From Vibrio metoecus (GTDB lineage Bacteria; Pseudomonadota; Gammaproteobacteria; Enterobacterales; Vibrionaceae): a stretch of 64,000 nucleotides of DNA. The notes beneath the pieces were generated by a model. The model made no database searches and was not told where the DNA came from. It saw nothing but the letters and a program-made list of their open reading frames with translations. The position numbers and the translations under genes are program-made. Every line of letters begins with the position of its first letter. Positions within the stretch are counted from its first letter, which is position 1. The DNA is taken from the NCBI RefSeq assembly GCF_000696385.1, contig NZ_JJMN01000045.1:1-64000 (forward strand), given 5' to 3'. Shown in pieces: positions 40,532 through 50,813 of the stretch.

Positions 40532-41540
40532 TGGTGAATTTACTCGTACACCTGCCCATTGTGTTTCAACCAACCATGGGCATGAAGATTTTGAGGATCT
40601 TTATGAGTCCAGCGAAAAACTCCACCCTTTTTGTTCGATTAGTATTCACCATAAAACTCAACACTGTCACCAACCTACAAGTTCGGAATTTTCTGTGCTA
40701 AGTCGATGTTATGAGCTATAAGCAATCTTTACCCGCTACTGAGCTTCAAGATGAATTTTTGATGATTTGAGCCATTGTTGTCATCAAGTAACATTTTCAC
40801 AATCTGTTCAAATCCTTGAATCTGTAAGTCGCTTTGTTGTGATTTATATGCAAGTTGTAAAATGGCGTCATTGGCATATTAAGCTGGCCGAAACCAGATT
40901 GCAGCAACTAGCCAAAGCGAATTGTCCTTCTTCAATCCGCTGGCCATTCACCTAACAATATTTACTAGGCTCAAAGCATAATGTAATGATGCTAACTCAA
41001 TTGGCAAATCCAGCAACCACAATGAGCACTTTGTTGCCTATCGAGTTTTATACAGAAGAGTGTTGAATGCCTCAAGTCTGTCGTTTAGTGTTTGTGATGA
41101 ACTATTGATTCAAAATTAAAGATATATTTTCTTGCAATTCATGGCCGCCTTCTAAGACGATTTTTTCTTGGCTATAAGATAGATGAGAAAAGTCTCTTTT
41201 CTCTATAAAGCGATATTAAATCGCTCAATGGTTGAAATGACACGCTTAAGGACTGTGGTGAAATCTTCTCCGTGGTACATCAAGAGGATTCTCAACTAAT
41301 AGCATTATAAGAATGAATAACTTTTAGGCAGAAAAATACATGATCCGAATGTAAATTTTCTATGCAAATCAAAGCTAACTGTGATAGCTAGCTCCTTATT
41401 GGTCGATTGTTAGTTGCGCACATTATAATTTAGCGAGACTCATTTAATCGAGAGTTTAGTATCACAATAGGCAGATCACCTGATACTTTGCTGAGTTTAT
41501 GGAGTGATCTAGTAGTGAACATTTCTCCCTGTTTATGATC
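40532..41540. other. About 1 kb without a convincing gene
   Basis: Short frames exist on both strands but none has a ribosome site, recognisable motif or codon pattern of a gene. The stretch is AT-rich and lies between the attC site and the ankyrin-tailed gene. In integron orientation it is where the body of a decayed cassette gene would have been. Confidence 0.5.
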
Positions 41541-44265
41541 TTATAATAAGTCCAGTAATTGTTTATATTTACTGTGGCATACAACGATTCTACCTTCTGA
41601 CCTAAAGTAGCTATTTAGGAACTGATACAAATCACTATCAGAAGCAATTCTCTTTGCTAATTCTCTAGGAGTGAGACCTTTCGAATCTCTAATTTCAAGT
41701 AGATTAGGTTGCTTTTCTATTATTAGTTTTACAACCGGAATCTCCCCAAAACGAACTGCCGTATGTAATGCAGTAGAACCATCAACGTTTACAATCTTTC
41801 CGTTACAACCATACTCCAATAAAAGTGAAGCAGACTTTAAGCATCGGCTTGCAGCAGCCGAATGAAGTGCCGTTCTACCGATAAAATCTCTCAAATCAGT
41901 ATCCGCATTTGCTTTTAGCAATACTTCTACCGTTTCGTAATCTTTGTTGTGAGCCGCAAGCATCAGAGGTGTTTGCTGTTTGAAATCAGAAACATTAACA
42001 ATCTCTGGCCATTCTTGAACAATTTCCCGGACAACCTTAATTATCCCGATAAAAACGCTATGTATCTCACTCTCGACTTCAGGTGGCATGCTCTGCCTGC
42101 AATACCTTAGTTTACCTAGCATTTCGTAGCTCATCTTCATCATAAGCATGATGACACTATCTGCTTGCGGATATTTCAATTGCTTCTTTTTAAGATCTTT
42201 GTGCTTTTTTGAGTACTTGGGCAATAGGATTATTGCTTTTAATGCATGGCAGTATGTCACGACTAAAGGCTTCGAAATCACTGCGAGAGGTAGCAAAGAG
42301 CGGTTTATAACCAGGGTAGAACTTATAAAGGCTTTCCCAAAAGTATTCATGTAGTTTTCGCGAAACGCTATAAATATCAATGTTGTTTGTCCCATCTAAA
42401 TTCCCCCAGTGAATCATATCCCTGAAGTACTTCTCATGATTGTTTGGAATAAGCTTTTGATTTGCGATAGCGAGTGCAAATGCATCTCTCGCTAAGTCCC
42501 CACGAAGTTTGCCAAAGCTGTATTTTTTGCATTCATCAATAGCTATATTGAAGTTTTTCTCAGCGTCAGAAAGCTTGTTCTGAGCAATAAAGTGGAATGC
42601 TTCAAACCGGATCACTTGTGCTTTTGAGTACTCATAATCATCATTTCCTTTCGCTTCCTCAATCAGAACACTGACTTTTCCTTCCGTCTTTGAATCAAAC
42701 GATTTGATGAATAATTGATGTTCAAGCTCTAGCAATATGCGCTTCATCGATTGCTCAGACGTCATTTCTAGTTCATTCAATCTTTCTATTATCATCTCCC
42801 AGATTTTTGGGTTGGGATAATGGTGGTTCATTGCCCCATATACAACCTCAAAATCATCCATTTTTTGCAATTGCTTATATGGGGCTTTGTTTTGTGCTAA
42901 CGTCTCAACTAGGGTCTCTAACTGCATAAAGTAATTATTTGATTGTTGTCCCTCTTCCCTTATAACATTCACCATCAACTTAATATCGTCTTCAGATGTC
43001 GGTAGAATATTGTCGAGGTTATCCTCTTCACCATGACGACTAAAAATACTATTGAGCCTACCAGAGACCAACAGAGCCGATTGTTCATTGTCTGAAGCAA
43101 AAGCAAGCAATAAATCATAACGCAAGAAAGGGGGAAGGTTTTTTGTGAAATATTCATTCTCAGCAAACTCTCTTAGTTTACCGTCTATATGTCGCTTCTC
43201 TAGGTGAGCATCAAGTGTACGGTTATAAACATCGCTGTAAAGTTGAACTAGTTGCAGTGCCTTGTTTTCATTCAAGTCAATGCATAACTTATCGGTTGTA
43301 GGCGTTAATAGTCTGACTAGTTGCTCATACCCCTCTTGAATCGATCGGGCTATGAGCAATCTGCGACGTATTATTTTAGTGCTTGGAACCTGATAACGTA
43401 ACTTCAGTTTTTGCACGAAATCTAGCTTTTCCTCTGCTGAACATTCGGCATTTAAAATTCGTTTTAAATCATCTTCATTGATAGCAATCTCATGCTGTAG
43501 AGCGTCTGGCAGCAATCCTTTTTTTTCAATGAATGATAATGCTTGTTCAAATTTTGGAGACTTTTCATCTGGTTCAAAGCAGCCTAAAAACCGTATTTTT
43601 ACTTCGTCCGGAAACGTATTGTTGATGCTTGAAATCTCAGGAGTACTCTTTGCTTTTTGCCAATTGTACAGATTCTTTAGTACTGTGCCGGAATTATCAT
43701 AAATACGTAAATCGTCTTCAAGATTACAGGCAATAGTTACGTTAGAGTCTTGAATTAAATCAATTAACCAATCCAAGACTTGCGGAACTGGAAGATAGAG
43801 TTGAGTAGGTTCAACCGGCGAGTTAACAGCAGGAAGATACCAGAATCGCCCACCCGGCATGCCTTCATCCATTTTGGATTCTATTTGCCAAAATACGGTA
43901 TGCCTTGCCAGAGCAGGTACAAGAACTCTTGCCAAGTATTGCCAAATGATTTTTCTTTGTGTCGCCTTCGAAGAATAGATATTAAACTCAATAGCCTTGT
44001 GCATCTGGTAATCAACAAAGATATTAGACATCAAATCGCCTTTGGCAGCGTCATCAAGCCCAAGAGCATCAGCAATTTCATTCAAGATGTTTTTCCAAGT
44101 CTCGGATAAATTGTCCATGGACATATCGACATATTTAAACTTGGATTTCGATTTTGAAGTCATATTGCTATTAGCACCAAGCGCTTTGGCAATCTGAAGA
44201 AGTACCGATTCGAAGGTTGGAAAAGTAGCCACTAAATACCCATTTCTTTTATTTTTCAGCTTCAA
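41541..44265 (-). pseudogene. Large ankyrin-tailed protein divergent from viperin, apparent +1 frameshift
   Basis: A 691-residue frame (42190-44265) and an ankyrin frame (41541 to about 42240) join at a run of six T on the plus strand (42205-42210). With five, the minus-strand reading continues ...AQVLKKHKDLKKKQLKYPQADS, and the protein has 907 residues. The last 120 residues hold three to four ankyrin repeats (TPLMLAAHNKDYETVEVLLKA, RTALHSAAASRCLKSASLLL, STALHTAVRFGEIPVVKLI). The long N-terminal part is helical and unrecognised. The start may be the TTG at 44265 or a GTG at about 44232. It is divergent from the viperin gene across 118 bp, so a shared promoter and role are likely. It could also be two separate genes. 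Confidence 0.65.
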
Positions 44266-44383
44266 AAACAGACTTTAAAGCGACCTCCTCTCTTCGGTTT
44301 AGAGGGGGGGACTTTGCTTTTCATTCTTCCACAAAGCTGATGTTTTCATACTAGAACCTCTTGTATACATGAGGGACAAAACC

Positions 44384-45298
44384 ATGACAACTATCCAACC
44401 AAGCAAAACAAAAGAACTAGTCATCAATTGGCACCTGACAGAAGTCTGCAATTACGGTTGTATATACTGCTTCGCCAAATGGGGACGCCCCAATGAACTA
44501 CATCGTTTCAGTCAAGAAGTTGCTACGTTATTAGATAACCTTGCTGACTATTTCATCAAAGGCACTCCAACCTTAAAAGATGAGCTTGGTTACGAGAGTG
44601 TTCGCCTAAATTTTGCAGGTGGTGAACCAATGGTTCTTGGTAACACTTTTATCACTGCTTTGACGTTGGCAAAACAAAAAGGCTTTAAGACATCAATCAT
44701 AACTAACGGGCATTACCTAGTTAACCGTGAACTGGCTTTGCCTGAAAATACGCTAGATATGATCGGAGTTAGCTTTGACAGCCAGAATCTAGACACCCGA
44801 AGAAAAATTGGAAGAATAGATAGAAAAGGAAACTCATTCGGAACTGAAGAGTTGAAGCAGGTATTAGCGAATCTGACCCAGTCTCAAAGAGGTATCAAAA
44901 CAAAAATTAATACTGTTGTGAATAGACTTAATTTAGACGAGGATTTTTCTGAACTAATAATGGAACTGAAACCCTACAAATGGAAAATTTTGCATGTCAT
45001 GTCAAATGGTAATGATGAACTACTCATCTCTAAAAGGCAGTTTGACAGCTTCGTCGAAAGGCACAGTAGGCTGGGTTTACCTATCTTTTCAGAATCTAAC
45101 TCTACAATGACAGAGTCATACTTGATGATTGACCCACAAGGCCGCTTTTACCAAAATTCCGCCAACAAAGTAGGATATACATTCAGCGAGAGCATTAATC
45201 TATGTGGTGTGGAGAATGCTCTAACTCAAATAGAGTTTAATCCTAGGACCTTCGCTTCAAGATATCGGAAAGCTGATATCGATGTTGTAGAGCTTTAA
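44384..45298 (+). CDS. Prokaryotic viperin, radical SAM antiviral enzyme
   Basis: 304 residues from the ATG at 44384, chosen for the GAGGG ribosome site 8 bases before it. The radical SAM cluster motif CNYGCIYCF has its cysteines at 22, 26 and 29. The SAM-binding NFAGGEP lies at 76-82, and the ITNG and GVSFDS segments follow, all as in viperins. Prokaryotic viperins turn NTPs into 3'-deoxy-3',4'-didehydro nucleotides that stop phage RNA synthesis. Many occur with a nucleotide kinase partner; none is seen here. Instead a small Cys-rich gene follows after 10 bp, with AAGGAGGT before it. Confidence 0.88.
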   Translation: MTTIQPSKTKELVINWHLTEVCNYGCIYCFAKWGRPNELHRFSQEVATLLDNLADYFIKGTPTLKDELGYESVRLNFAGGEPMVLGNTFITALTLAKQKGFKTSIITNGHYLVNRELALPENTLDMIGVSFDSQNLDTRRKIGRIDRKGNSFGTEELKQVLANLTQSQRGIKTKINTVVNRLNLDEDFSELIMELKPYKWKILHVMSNGNDELLISKRQFDSFVERHSRLGLPIFSESNSTMTESYLMIDPQGRFYQNSANKVGYTFSESINLCGVENALTQIEFNPRTFASRYRKADIDVVEL

Positions 45299-45308
45299 GG
45301 AGGTCTGA

Positions 45309-45662
45309 ATGAAAAGTGAAACATGCTTTAGCAATATATCCGGTCACCCCTTATCTGAATATTACACCGAAGAAGATGCTAAAAATGTAGCAGAGTATTC
45401 CAAGGATAATTACGATAATGATTTAACTCCATACAGTTGCACCAAGTGTGGTCTTTGGCACTTATCTCCAAGGAATAGGCAAACGCCAACTAAAAAATGC
45501 CAAAGTTGCACTGGTCGAGACGGGCTTTACAAGGATTCTTATCGTTCTAAACGAGAAGCTCAGCTTAGAGCAGAGATCATCTACCAAGAGCACGGTATTA
45601 GCTTGCGCGCCTATAAGTGCAAATATAGATCTGGATGGCATCTGACAAAAGATGACTACTAG
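45309..45662 (+). CDS. Small Cys-rich protein with two WHL repeats, viperin partner
   Basis: 117 residues. The chain contains an internal duplication: each half has an Ala-rich helix, then a 'Y-C-x-x-C/Y-x-x-WHL' unit (YSCTKCGLWHLS at about 42-53 and YKCKYRSGWHLT near 103-114). The first half adds CQSC, making one likely zinc site. The second copy has lost a Cys. It starts 10 bp after viperin with a near-perfect Shine-Dalgarno, so it is co-expressed. I know of no assigned function. Similar small 'WHLT' proteins occur near phage and defence genes. Confidence 0.72.
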   Translation: MKSETCFSNISGHPLSEYYTEEDAKNVAEYSKDNYDNDLTPYSCTKCGLWHLSPRNRQTPTKKCQSCTGRDGLYKDSYRSKREAQLRAEIIYQEHGISLRAYKCKYRSGWHLTKDDY

Positions 45663-45744
45663 TTTGTGAAAGTGCCCCCGTACGCCTAACGAAAAGTCAT
45701 CGATTGATGCATATTGATTAGTACTCTTACAAAATACTACCAAA

Positions 45745-45829
45745 TGCCAGTGAGTCTATTCTTCTCACTGGCACCCATTTTAGAATGGTAGAGCCGGCCT
45801 TTCAAATTACGTTCCGTAGGGAAAGGCCG
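45745..45829. terminator. Two strong hairpins after the viperin operon
   Basis: A 10-bp perfect stem (TGCCAGTGAG, 45745-45754 with 45764-45773) is followed by CCCATTTTA. A second 9-bp stem CGGCCTTTC (45795-45803 with 45821-45829) has a 17-base loop. The first probably ends the viperin transcript. The second may be a remnant or a site for another factor. Confidence 0.5.
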
Positions 45830-45970
45830 ATTGACCGTAGATGTATAATTTTATGTTCTAAGCGGGAATGGGACATTTCTGAGTTACGAAATGCCAACTG
45901 TGATGGTTCTAGGCAAAAGTTTATCAGCGACTTTGCTAAATTAGTAATTAATGACTGTACCTAAATATGC

Positions 45971-46000
45971 AGCGCTGCCACTTTACTTAGCAGCGCTTTT
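45971..46000 (+). terminator. Terminator hairpin AGCGCTGC/GCAGCGCT + T4
   Basis: An 8-bp GC-rich stem (45971-45978, 45990-45997) is followed by TTTT. It lies just before the convergent AlpA gene and would stop plus-strand transcription. Confidence 0.6.
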
Positions 46001-46033
46001 CATTTCACGCATCAGATTTCCTCCATAAATCCA

Positions 46034-46210
46034 CTAACGCCTCTCCAAACGCATTTCCATCCACTCATCCACTTCGCTTTCAACCCAGGCAATAGCCCTT
46101 TCTCCCAAGCTCACCGACTGTGGAAACTCGCCATCATTCATTTTGCGGTAAATTGCTGAACGGCTTAGTGCGGTCTTTTCCATTACTTCTTTTAGTTTCA
46201 GAAATCTCAT
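46034..46210 (-). CDS. AlpA-family regulator/excisionase (copy 1)
   Basis: 58 residues from the ATG at 46210 (AGGAGA ribosome site upstream on the minus strand); the frame extends 10 codons. The AlpA/MerR-like HTH is clear: FLKLKEVMEKTALSRSAIYRKM ... FPQSVSLGERAIAW.ESEVDEW. AlpA proteins switch on the integrase or act as excisionase in P4-like islands. A paralogue lies at 50814. A direct repeat CATGGGATG overlaps its start. Confidence 0.85.
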   Translation of the reverse strand: MRFLKLKEVMEKTALSRSAIYRKMNDGEFPQSVSLGERAIAWVESEVDEWMEMRLERR

Positions 46211-46246
46211 GGGATGTTCTCCTATGTCTTGTTGTCCCATGGGATG
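46208..46246. repeat. Direct repeat CATGGGATG, 30 bp apart, at the AlpA start
   Basis: Identical 9-mers lie at 46208-46216 and 46238-46246. The first covers the AlpA start codon and the second its upstream region. The spacing is close to three helical turns, which would suit autoregulation. This is inference. Confidence 0.4.
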
Positions 46247-46353
46247 AACTGACTCTGTAAAAAATAGTTAAATCAGCTCCTTACCTATATTCAAAGCCAA
46301 TTTAGATATATGTCATCACTGTGAACCTTCCCACTATTGTTAAGGAGCAGGCT

Positions 46354-46831
46354 ATGACTCATTTCCCTCGCCACCGCTATCTACTCTCGCAACGAGCTTA
46401 TGAGCATCGAGTACTGGAAGAAGCAGCAGAGATCCTTGAACAGCGTTATGTGCGCGGTGAAACCTTTGCACGTACGGAAAACACCACGGAATACTTACGC
46501 TGTAAACTTGCTGGATACGAGCACGAAATATTTGCCGTACTGTTTTTGGATAACCAGCATCGGCTAATTGAATTTAAGGAGCTATTTCGCGGTACGGTCG
46601 ATGCCGCCAGTGTCTACCCAAGAGAGGTGCTAAAAGAGGCACTAAACGTTAACGCAGCAGCGGTGATCTTTGCCCCATAATCACCCCTCTGGCGATCCTG
46701 AGCCTTCACAAGCCGATAGGCGTATTACTCAGCGCTTAAAAGACGCCTTATCACTGGTCGATATTCGTGTGCTGGACCATGTGGTCGTTGGCAAAAGCAG
46801 TGTGTCATTTGCAGAAAGGGGCTGGCTATGA
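46354..46831 (+). pseudogene. RadC-like JAB-domain protein of a mobile element, apparent +1 C
   Basis: 158 residues after removal of one C from the run CCCC at 46673-46676. The first frame ends ...AVIFAP. The corrected frame gives [16 protein letters not shown], the JAMM metal motif, and runs to the stop 46829-46831. The start at 46354 follows an AAGGAG site. RadC-like proteins of this short form are common in P4-like islands, and their function is uncertain. The stop overlaps the next gene (ATGA). Confidence 0.82.
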
Positions 46832-47256
46832 TTGTGAAACGCTATCAAGAGATTCAGCTTGCTGACAGCTTTTGTCATGCGCTGAGCGCGATACTTCGTC
46901 GCTTTGACATCCCACAAGAGGCAGAACGAATAGTCCTCAACTGTCGAGATCCAAACTATTACCGCTCTCGCCAGGGCCTACATCCGGTCGAAATACAGTT
47001 CAAGCGAGAAAACAACGAGTCCCTGTGGTCCATCGCGTTTATCGCCAGTTTTTCTTATCAGAATGACAGGCATGACTCGTTGGATGTCGAGCTCTACTTT
47101 CACCTTGCTAACCGTTGGTGTTACCAGCCTGATGCCGGCACTGCTGATTTAGCTCAACCAGCAGTGCTAGACCTGTTTTATAGCTGGTGCTCCGCATTTG
47201 AGCACCACCTTGCCAAACAAGCGTTGCAAGATATTCAACTCACCATGATTCGCTAA
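46828..47256 (+). CDS. DUF2787 family protein (copy 1)
   Basis: 142 residues with the family core F.DPNYY.S..GLHPVEI and a C-terminal aromatic region (WCYQPDAG ... LYFHLANRW). Function unknown; the family is found in Vibrio islands and in integrative elements. It is coupled to the RadC-like gene by a 4-base overlap. Confidence 0.8.
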   Translation: MIVKRYQEIQLADSFCHALSAILRRFDIPQEAERIVLNCRDPNYYRSRQGLHPVEIQFKRENNESLWSIAFIASFSYQNDRHDSLDVELYFHLANRWCYQPDAGTADLAQPAVLDLFYSWCSAFEHHLAKQALQDIQLTMIR

Positions 47257-47306
47257 CCCAAGGCGATTCTTCTTAATCGAATCTTATTTTTGTAGGAGGC
47301 ATAACC

Positions 47307-47753
47307 ATGTCTAACATTTTGTTCAAACCCACCCATCTTCCCATTTCCAAACCGTTTCATGCCCTACTCGCTAACATACTTTCTGAACATCAAGCAAAAA
47401 GTGAAGTTCAGGCCACCAGCAAAGAGGTTGTCATGAACTTTCGAGACAGTTCTTACAGTGCCGAAGATGGCGGTTTTCATCCGGTAGAAATTGCACTGAG
47501 TCAATCTAGTGATGGCCAATGGTGTATTGATTACATCACGGATTTTGCTTATGTCGGCAACCACTTTCCTGAGCTAGAACGCTGCTTGGATTTTGATTTC
47601 CAGCGTGGGGATTTCTTCACCGCCTATCACGGATGGCATCCTATCGTAGGAAACCGTGATGCGCGAGAGCTCTACCAGTTATGGGAGAGTAACTTTCTCG
47701 CCTATGTCGCAACGGAAGCTTTTGATGATATTTCATTAACCTCAGCTCCTTAG
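47307..47753 (+). CDS. DUF2787 family protein (copy 2)
   Basis: 148 residues, clearly paralogous to the gene just before (FRDSSYSAEDGGFHPVEIAL, ELERCLDFDFQRG, LYQLWESNFLAYV). It follows a GGAGGC ribosome site. The two copies have diverged well, so this is an old duplication. No function is known. Confidence 0.8.
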   Translation: MSNILFKPTHLPISKPFHALLANILSEHQAKSEVQATSKEVVMNFRDSSYSAEDGGFHPVEIALSQSSDGQWCIDYITDFAYVGNHFPELERCLDFDFQRGDFFTAYHGWHPIVGNRDARELYQLWESNFLAYVATEAFDDISLTSAP

Positions 47754-47855
47754 TTCCATCAAAAAAACCGACAGGTTCATAAAGATAATCACCATGCTCT
47801 GGGGCTCCGCGCTTTCCCAGTTCATCATCTCAACATTAAAAGAGGATCCACAACA

Positions 47856-48843
47856 ATGAAAACCACTGATTTATTCTCGACTCTAGAAACTAACATTCTT
47901 CACAACTCGTTAGATTCAACCACGAAAGATAAGTTACTGAGTAACTTATCTTTCCTTCGCAAAGCATCACTGAATATTCTGATCACCGGTTCCACAGGCT
48001 CTGGGAAAAGCTCAACCACCAACGCTCTATTTGACATGACGGTTGCCCAAGTCGGCATCGATAGTGATCCGCACACGGAATGTGTTCAGTGTTACCAATT
48101 AAATAATCTCGTGCTATGGGACACTCCAGGGCTTGGAGATGGGATCGATGAGGATAAAAAACACGTACAGGCCATTAAACAGCTTCTCAACAAACGAGAT
48201 GACCATGGTCAGTTGGTCATTGATTTAGTTCTCGTGATACTTGATGGCGGCTCTCGCGATCTGGGAACACCATTGAGACTCATCAATGACATTGTTATCC
48301 CGCAATTAGGCGATGAAGCCGAAAAAACGACTTAACGTTGCGGTGAATCAAGCCGACGTTGCATTGAAAGGACCTGAATCATGGAACTACAGCGACAATC
48401 TACCAACGGACAAGGCTAAGGCATTTCTGGAGAAACAACAAAACTCGATAGCAAGACGTATATATAAAGCCACACAGATAAATGTGAAGACTCTTTACTT
48501 TGTGGCGGGCTACAGTGATGGTGTCAATCGCCAGAGGCCTTACAACCTATCAAAATTGCTTTATACCATTGTCGAAATACTACCAAACAATAAACGAGTA
48601 ATGCTGGCAAATCGTACCATTTCCAATGATGCAGGTAATTGGAAAGATAACGATGCCAGCGATTACAATAAAAAAACCACCTTAAGCCTTTGGGAAGCCA
48701 TTGTAGAAACAACTTTACAAGGCGCATCTATTGGCTCCGATATCGGATCTATTTTCGGAAAACCAGGCGAGATCCTAGGTAAAGTCATAGGCTCTGTCGC
48801 TGGTCTATTTTTCGGTGGTTTACGATATACATTTGGGTTTTAA
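47856..48843 (+). pseudogene. YeeP/YfjP-type GTPase, apparent +1 A
   Basis: The P-loop GSTGSGKSST (about 44-53) and the G3 motif DTPGLGDG mark an Era-like GTPase of the YeeP/YfjP group. The first frame ends in ...DEAEKTT. Removing one A from the run of six at 48322-48327 continues as AEKRLNVAVNQADVALKG (G4-type NQAD). It then ends in a glycine-zipper C-terminus (GSIFGKPGEILGKVIGSVAGLFFGG) that may insert in membranes. The corrected length is 328 residues. Such GTPases are typical of CP4-like prophage remnants. Confidence 0.8.
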
Positions 48844-48854
48844 ATGTAACCATT

Positions 48855-48880
48855 AAAAAGAGGCTCGCCTCTTTTTTTTA
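48855..48880. terminator. Terminator between the GTPase and the YfjJ-like gene
   Basis: AAAAGAGG-CTCG-CCTCTTTTTTTT forms a stable tetraloop hairpin with A and T flanks, so it can end transcription from both convergent genes. Confidence 0.85.
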
Positions 48881-49523
48881 TTTTCGACTAGTCGAGAAAT
48901 TTTTTAATCCATTCGAATAGATTTTCGTATCAATTTTAGCCAAGTAGCTTAAGCGATAAAAACACTGTCGGTATTCCTCTTGATAAGGACCTTTCCCCTT
49001 ATAAATGTAATAAGTAGAGTTACTTGGGAAATGCACACTACTTTTCACCTCAAAGTATTCAATACCTAAAGCACTTGCCCACGCCCCTTTTATCATTGAA
49101 GAAAAATTATCACTATCCTTAGTAATATCCCCCAAACAAAAGTAAACATCTTTATTAAGAAATAATGCCACATGGTAATGAGGATTTTCTGAACTTAATT
49201 GTTCCCTTACCCAAACGTATCTTAACGTACATTTACCTAACCTTACCCTTTGTTTTTAAGTTCATGTTTTATTTTTGTCTTTTAACGTAAGAAAAAAACC
49301 TAGAAATATCACCACAACTATGCTCTGTATAATAGCTAGGGTATCTAAGATCAATTCTCTGCACGTAAACTCGATTATATTCAGCCAAAGAAATATCCAA
49401 AACATCCCTAATGGCAATCAAATATTCCTCACATAATGGACCATATCCTTTAATGACAGGGTTAAATAAAAAACTCTCGCCATAGAAAAGAGTCAGGTTC
49501 GGATTTTGAATTAAACGTTTCAT
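48878..49523 (-). pseudogene. YagK/YfjJ-type (inovirus Gp2-like) protein, several apparent indels
   Basis: Two frames (49269-49523 and 48878-49171) are both recognisable: YVQRIDLRYP...FFSYVKRQ in the first, then HYHVALFLNKDVYFCLGD, AWASALG, FYRLSYLAK, LKNFSTSRK in the second. The 100 bp between need three changes (-1 near 49274, +1 near 49246, +1 near 49236). The reading then includes RYVWVREQLSSENPHYH, for 214 residues. This HUH-like replication initiator relative is common in CP4-type islands. It may be truly decayed, since the indels are dense. Confidence 0.72.
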
Positions 49524-49815
49524 TAGTCACCTCTATGATTAACTTGTTCATAGAAGATATCCACCTTGTTATTTTTAATGTGCTTACTAGACCTATATTA
49601 CTATACCAACATAATCGAACTTACTACCTTAGTTACCCGCCTTCTGTTCCAACGCACATCTAGAGACAATGTCACGTTCTGCCACTCTGGAAAAACATTA
49701 ACATACCAGAAGTGATACACACCGCAAAACCCATCGAATCTACAGGAAAAAACAAGACTGTAAAACTCATAAAAATTACTATGTAACCTTCATTAAAACA
49801 ACGCATATACACATT

Positions 49816-50628
49816 ATGACAGATATTGAAGATATATTTAAATATTCATATTTAACAGATTGGATTGATAGTAACAACACGCGACAATGTTTATATTTAT
49901 TGTCTAAAATTTATCTTGTCCATATGAGAGCAAGAGAAATGATAGTTGATTACACTATTGATATGGAAAAATCAAATAGTAATTTAACAGCAACATTCGA
50001 ACCAATGTATGACCCACCGATAGATTATGAAATTAATTTTAAACAAGATATAATATTAGCATTTGAACATTATCCTAGACACTCAATGCAAGAGGCATTT
50101 ATAGTTAGCTCTCATGTTACCAATCCAAAGAAGATTGTGGATAAAAATGAAATATATAATGGAATTATTAGATTCATTAAATCAAAAAGCTGCATAGAAA
50201 TAAAAAATAGCATTGTAGGTCAACTTAAAAATTCCTGGCGCAATGTTGAGAAAGGTATAGATTACTCTTGGATCATTGATAATAAGGATGATGAATTTAC
50301 CAAATGGATAATTAACTACTTTAAGAAAAGCAAACTCGACCCATGGTTTTTACCATACGAGTTGGACCGAGATATAGCTCATTACTCTATTATTACAATT
50401 TTAGACCTTTGGGATCCAAAAGATATCATTCCTAATTTTATGAGTAAACATCAATTTATAGAAAAGTTAAAGAAAGCATCTGTTCAGAAAAAACATAGGA
50501 TGAAACTAAAAAATAAAAAAGTATATACATTTGAAATGCATACTGACATAGGAATAAAGCTAGACAAATTAGCTAGCTTATTGGATATAAAAAAGAATCA
50601 TCTTCTAGAAGTAACTGATAAACAATAA
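49816..50628 (+). CDS. AT-rich orphan, 270 residues, unknown
   Basis: An open frame of low GC content with Lys/Ile/Asn-rich composition. No signal peptide or membrane segment is visible. Aromatic and charged helices dominate, and the C-terminus (KVYTFEMHTDIGIKLDKLASLLDIKKNHLLEV) looks like a ribbon or helix DNA-contact region but is not a recognised motif. The base composition is unlike its neighbours, as often seen for phage-defence genes. The preceding 290 bp hold no gene. Its stop lies inside a tandem duplication. Confidence 0.55.
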   Translation: MTDIEDIFKYSYLTDWIDSNNTRQCLYLLSKIYLVHMRAREMIVDYTIDMEKSNSNLTATFEPMYDPPIDYEINFKQDIILAFEHYPRHSMQEAFIVSSHVTNPKKIVDKNEIYNGIIRFIKSKSCIEIKNSIVGQLKNSWRNVEKGIDYSWIIDNKDDEFTKWIINYFKKSKLDPWFLPYELDRDIAHYSIITILDLWDPKDIIPNFMSKHQFIEKLKKASVQKKHRMKLKNKKVYTFEMHTDIGIKLDKLASLLDIKKNHLLEVTDKQ

Positions 50629-50684
50629 GTATAAATCGTTATCTAGAAGAACTGATAAACAATAAGTATGAATCGTTATCTAGA
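50613..50684. repeat. Tandem 35-bp repeat over the end of the orphan gene
   Basis: Copies at 50613-50647 and 50650-50684 (period 37) differ at one base. The first contains the gene's last codons and stop. A duplicated gene end suggests replication slippage or a past recombination. Confidence 0.85.
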
Positions 50685-50706
50685 CTTAAAAAAATTGATC
50701 ACATAA

Positions 50707-50741
50707 GTAAACCAGTCTCTCGTTAACGAGAGCTGGTTTAC
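50707..50741. repeat. Large near-perfect palindrome with one unpaired T
   Basis: GTAAACCAG (50707-50715) pairs with CTGGTTTAC (50733-50741), enclosing the 16-bp palindrome CTCTCGTTAACGAGAG. Only T50716 is unpaired. It lacks a clear T tract, so a protein-binding or cruciform role is as likely as termination. Confidence 0.7.
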
Positions 50742-50813
50742 TAAGAGAGAAAATAAGAGAATTTTCCAATCAAACATCATTCAATATTTTAACGATTATT
50801 AAAATGGATTTCA

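Noticed and set aside
40767..40955. 62-codon plus-strand frame in the gene-poor stretch
   Set aside because: No ribosome site, no motif, and composition like the non-coding surroundings.
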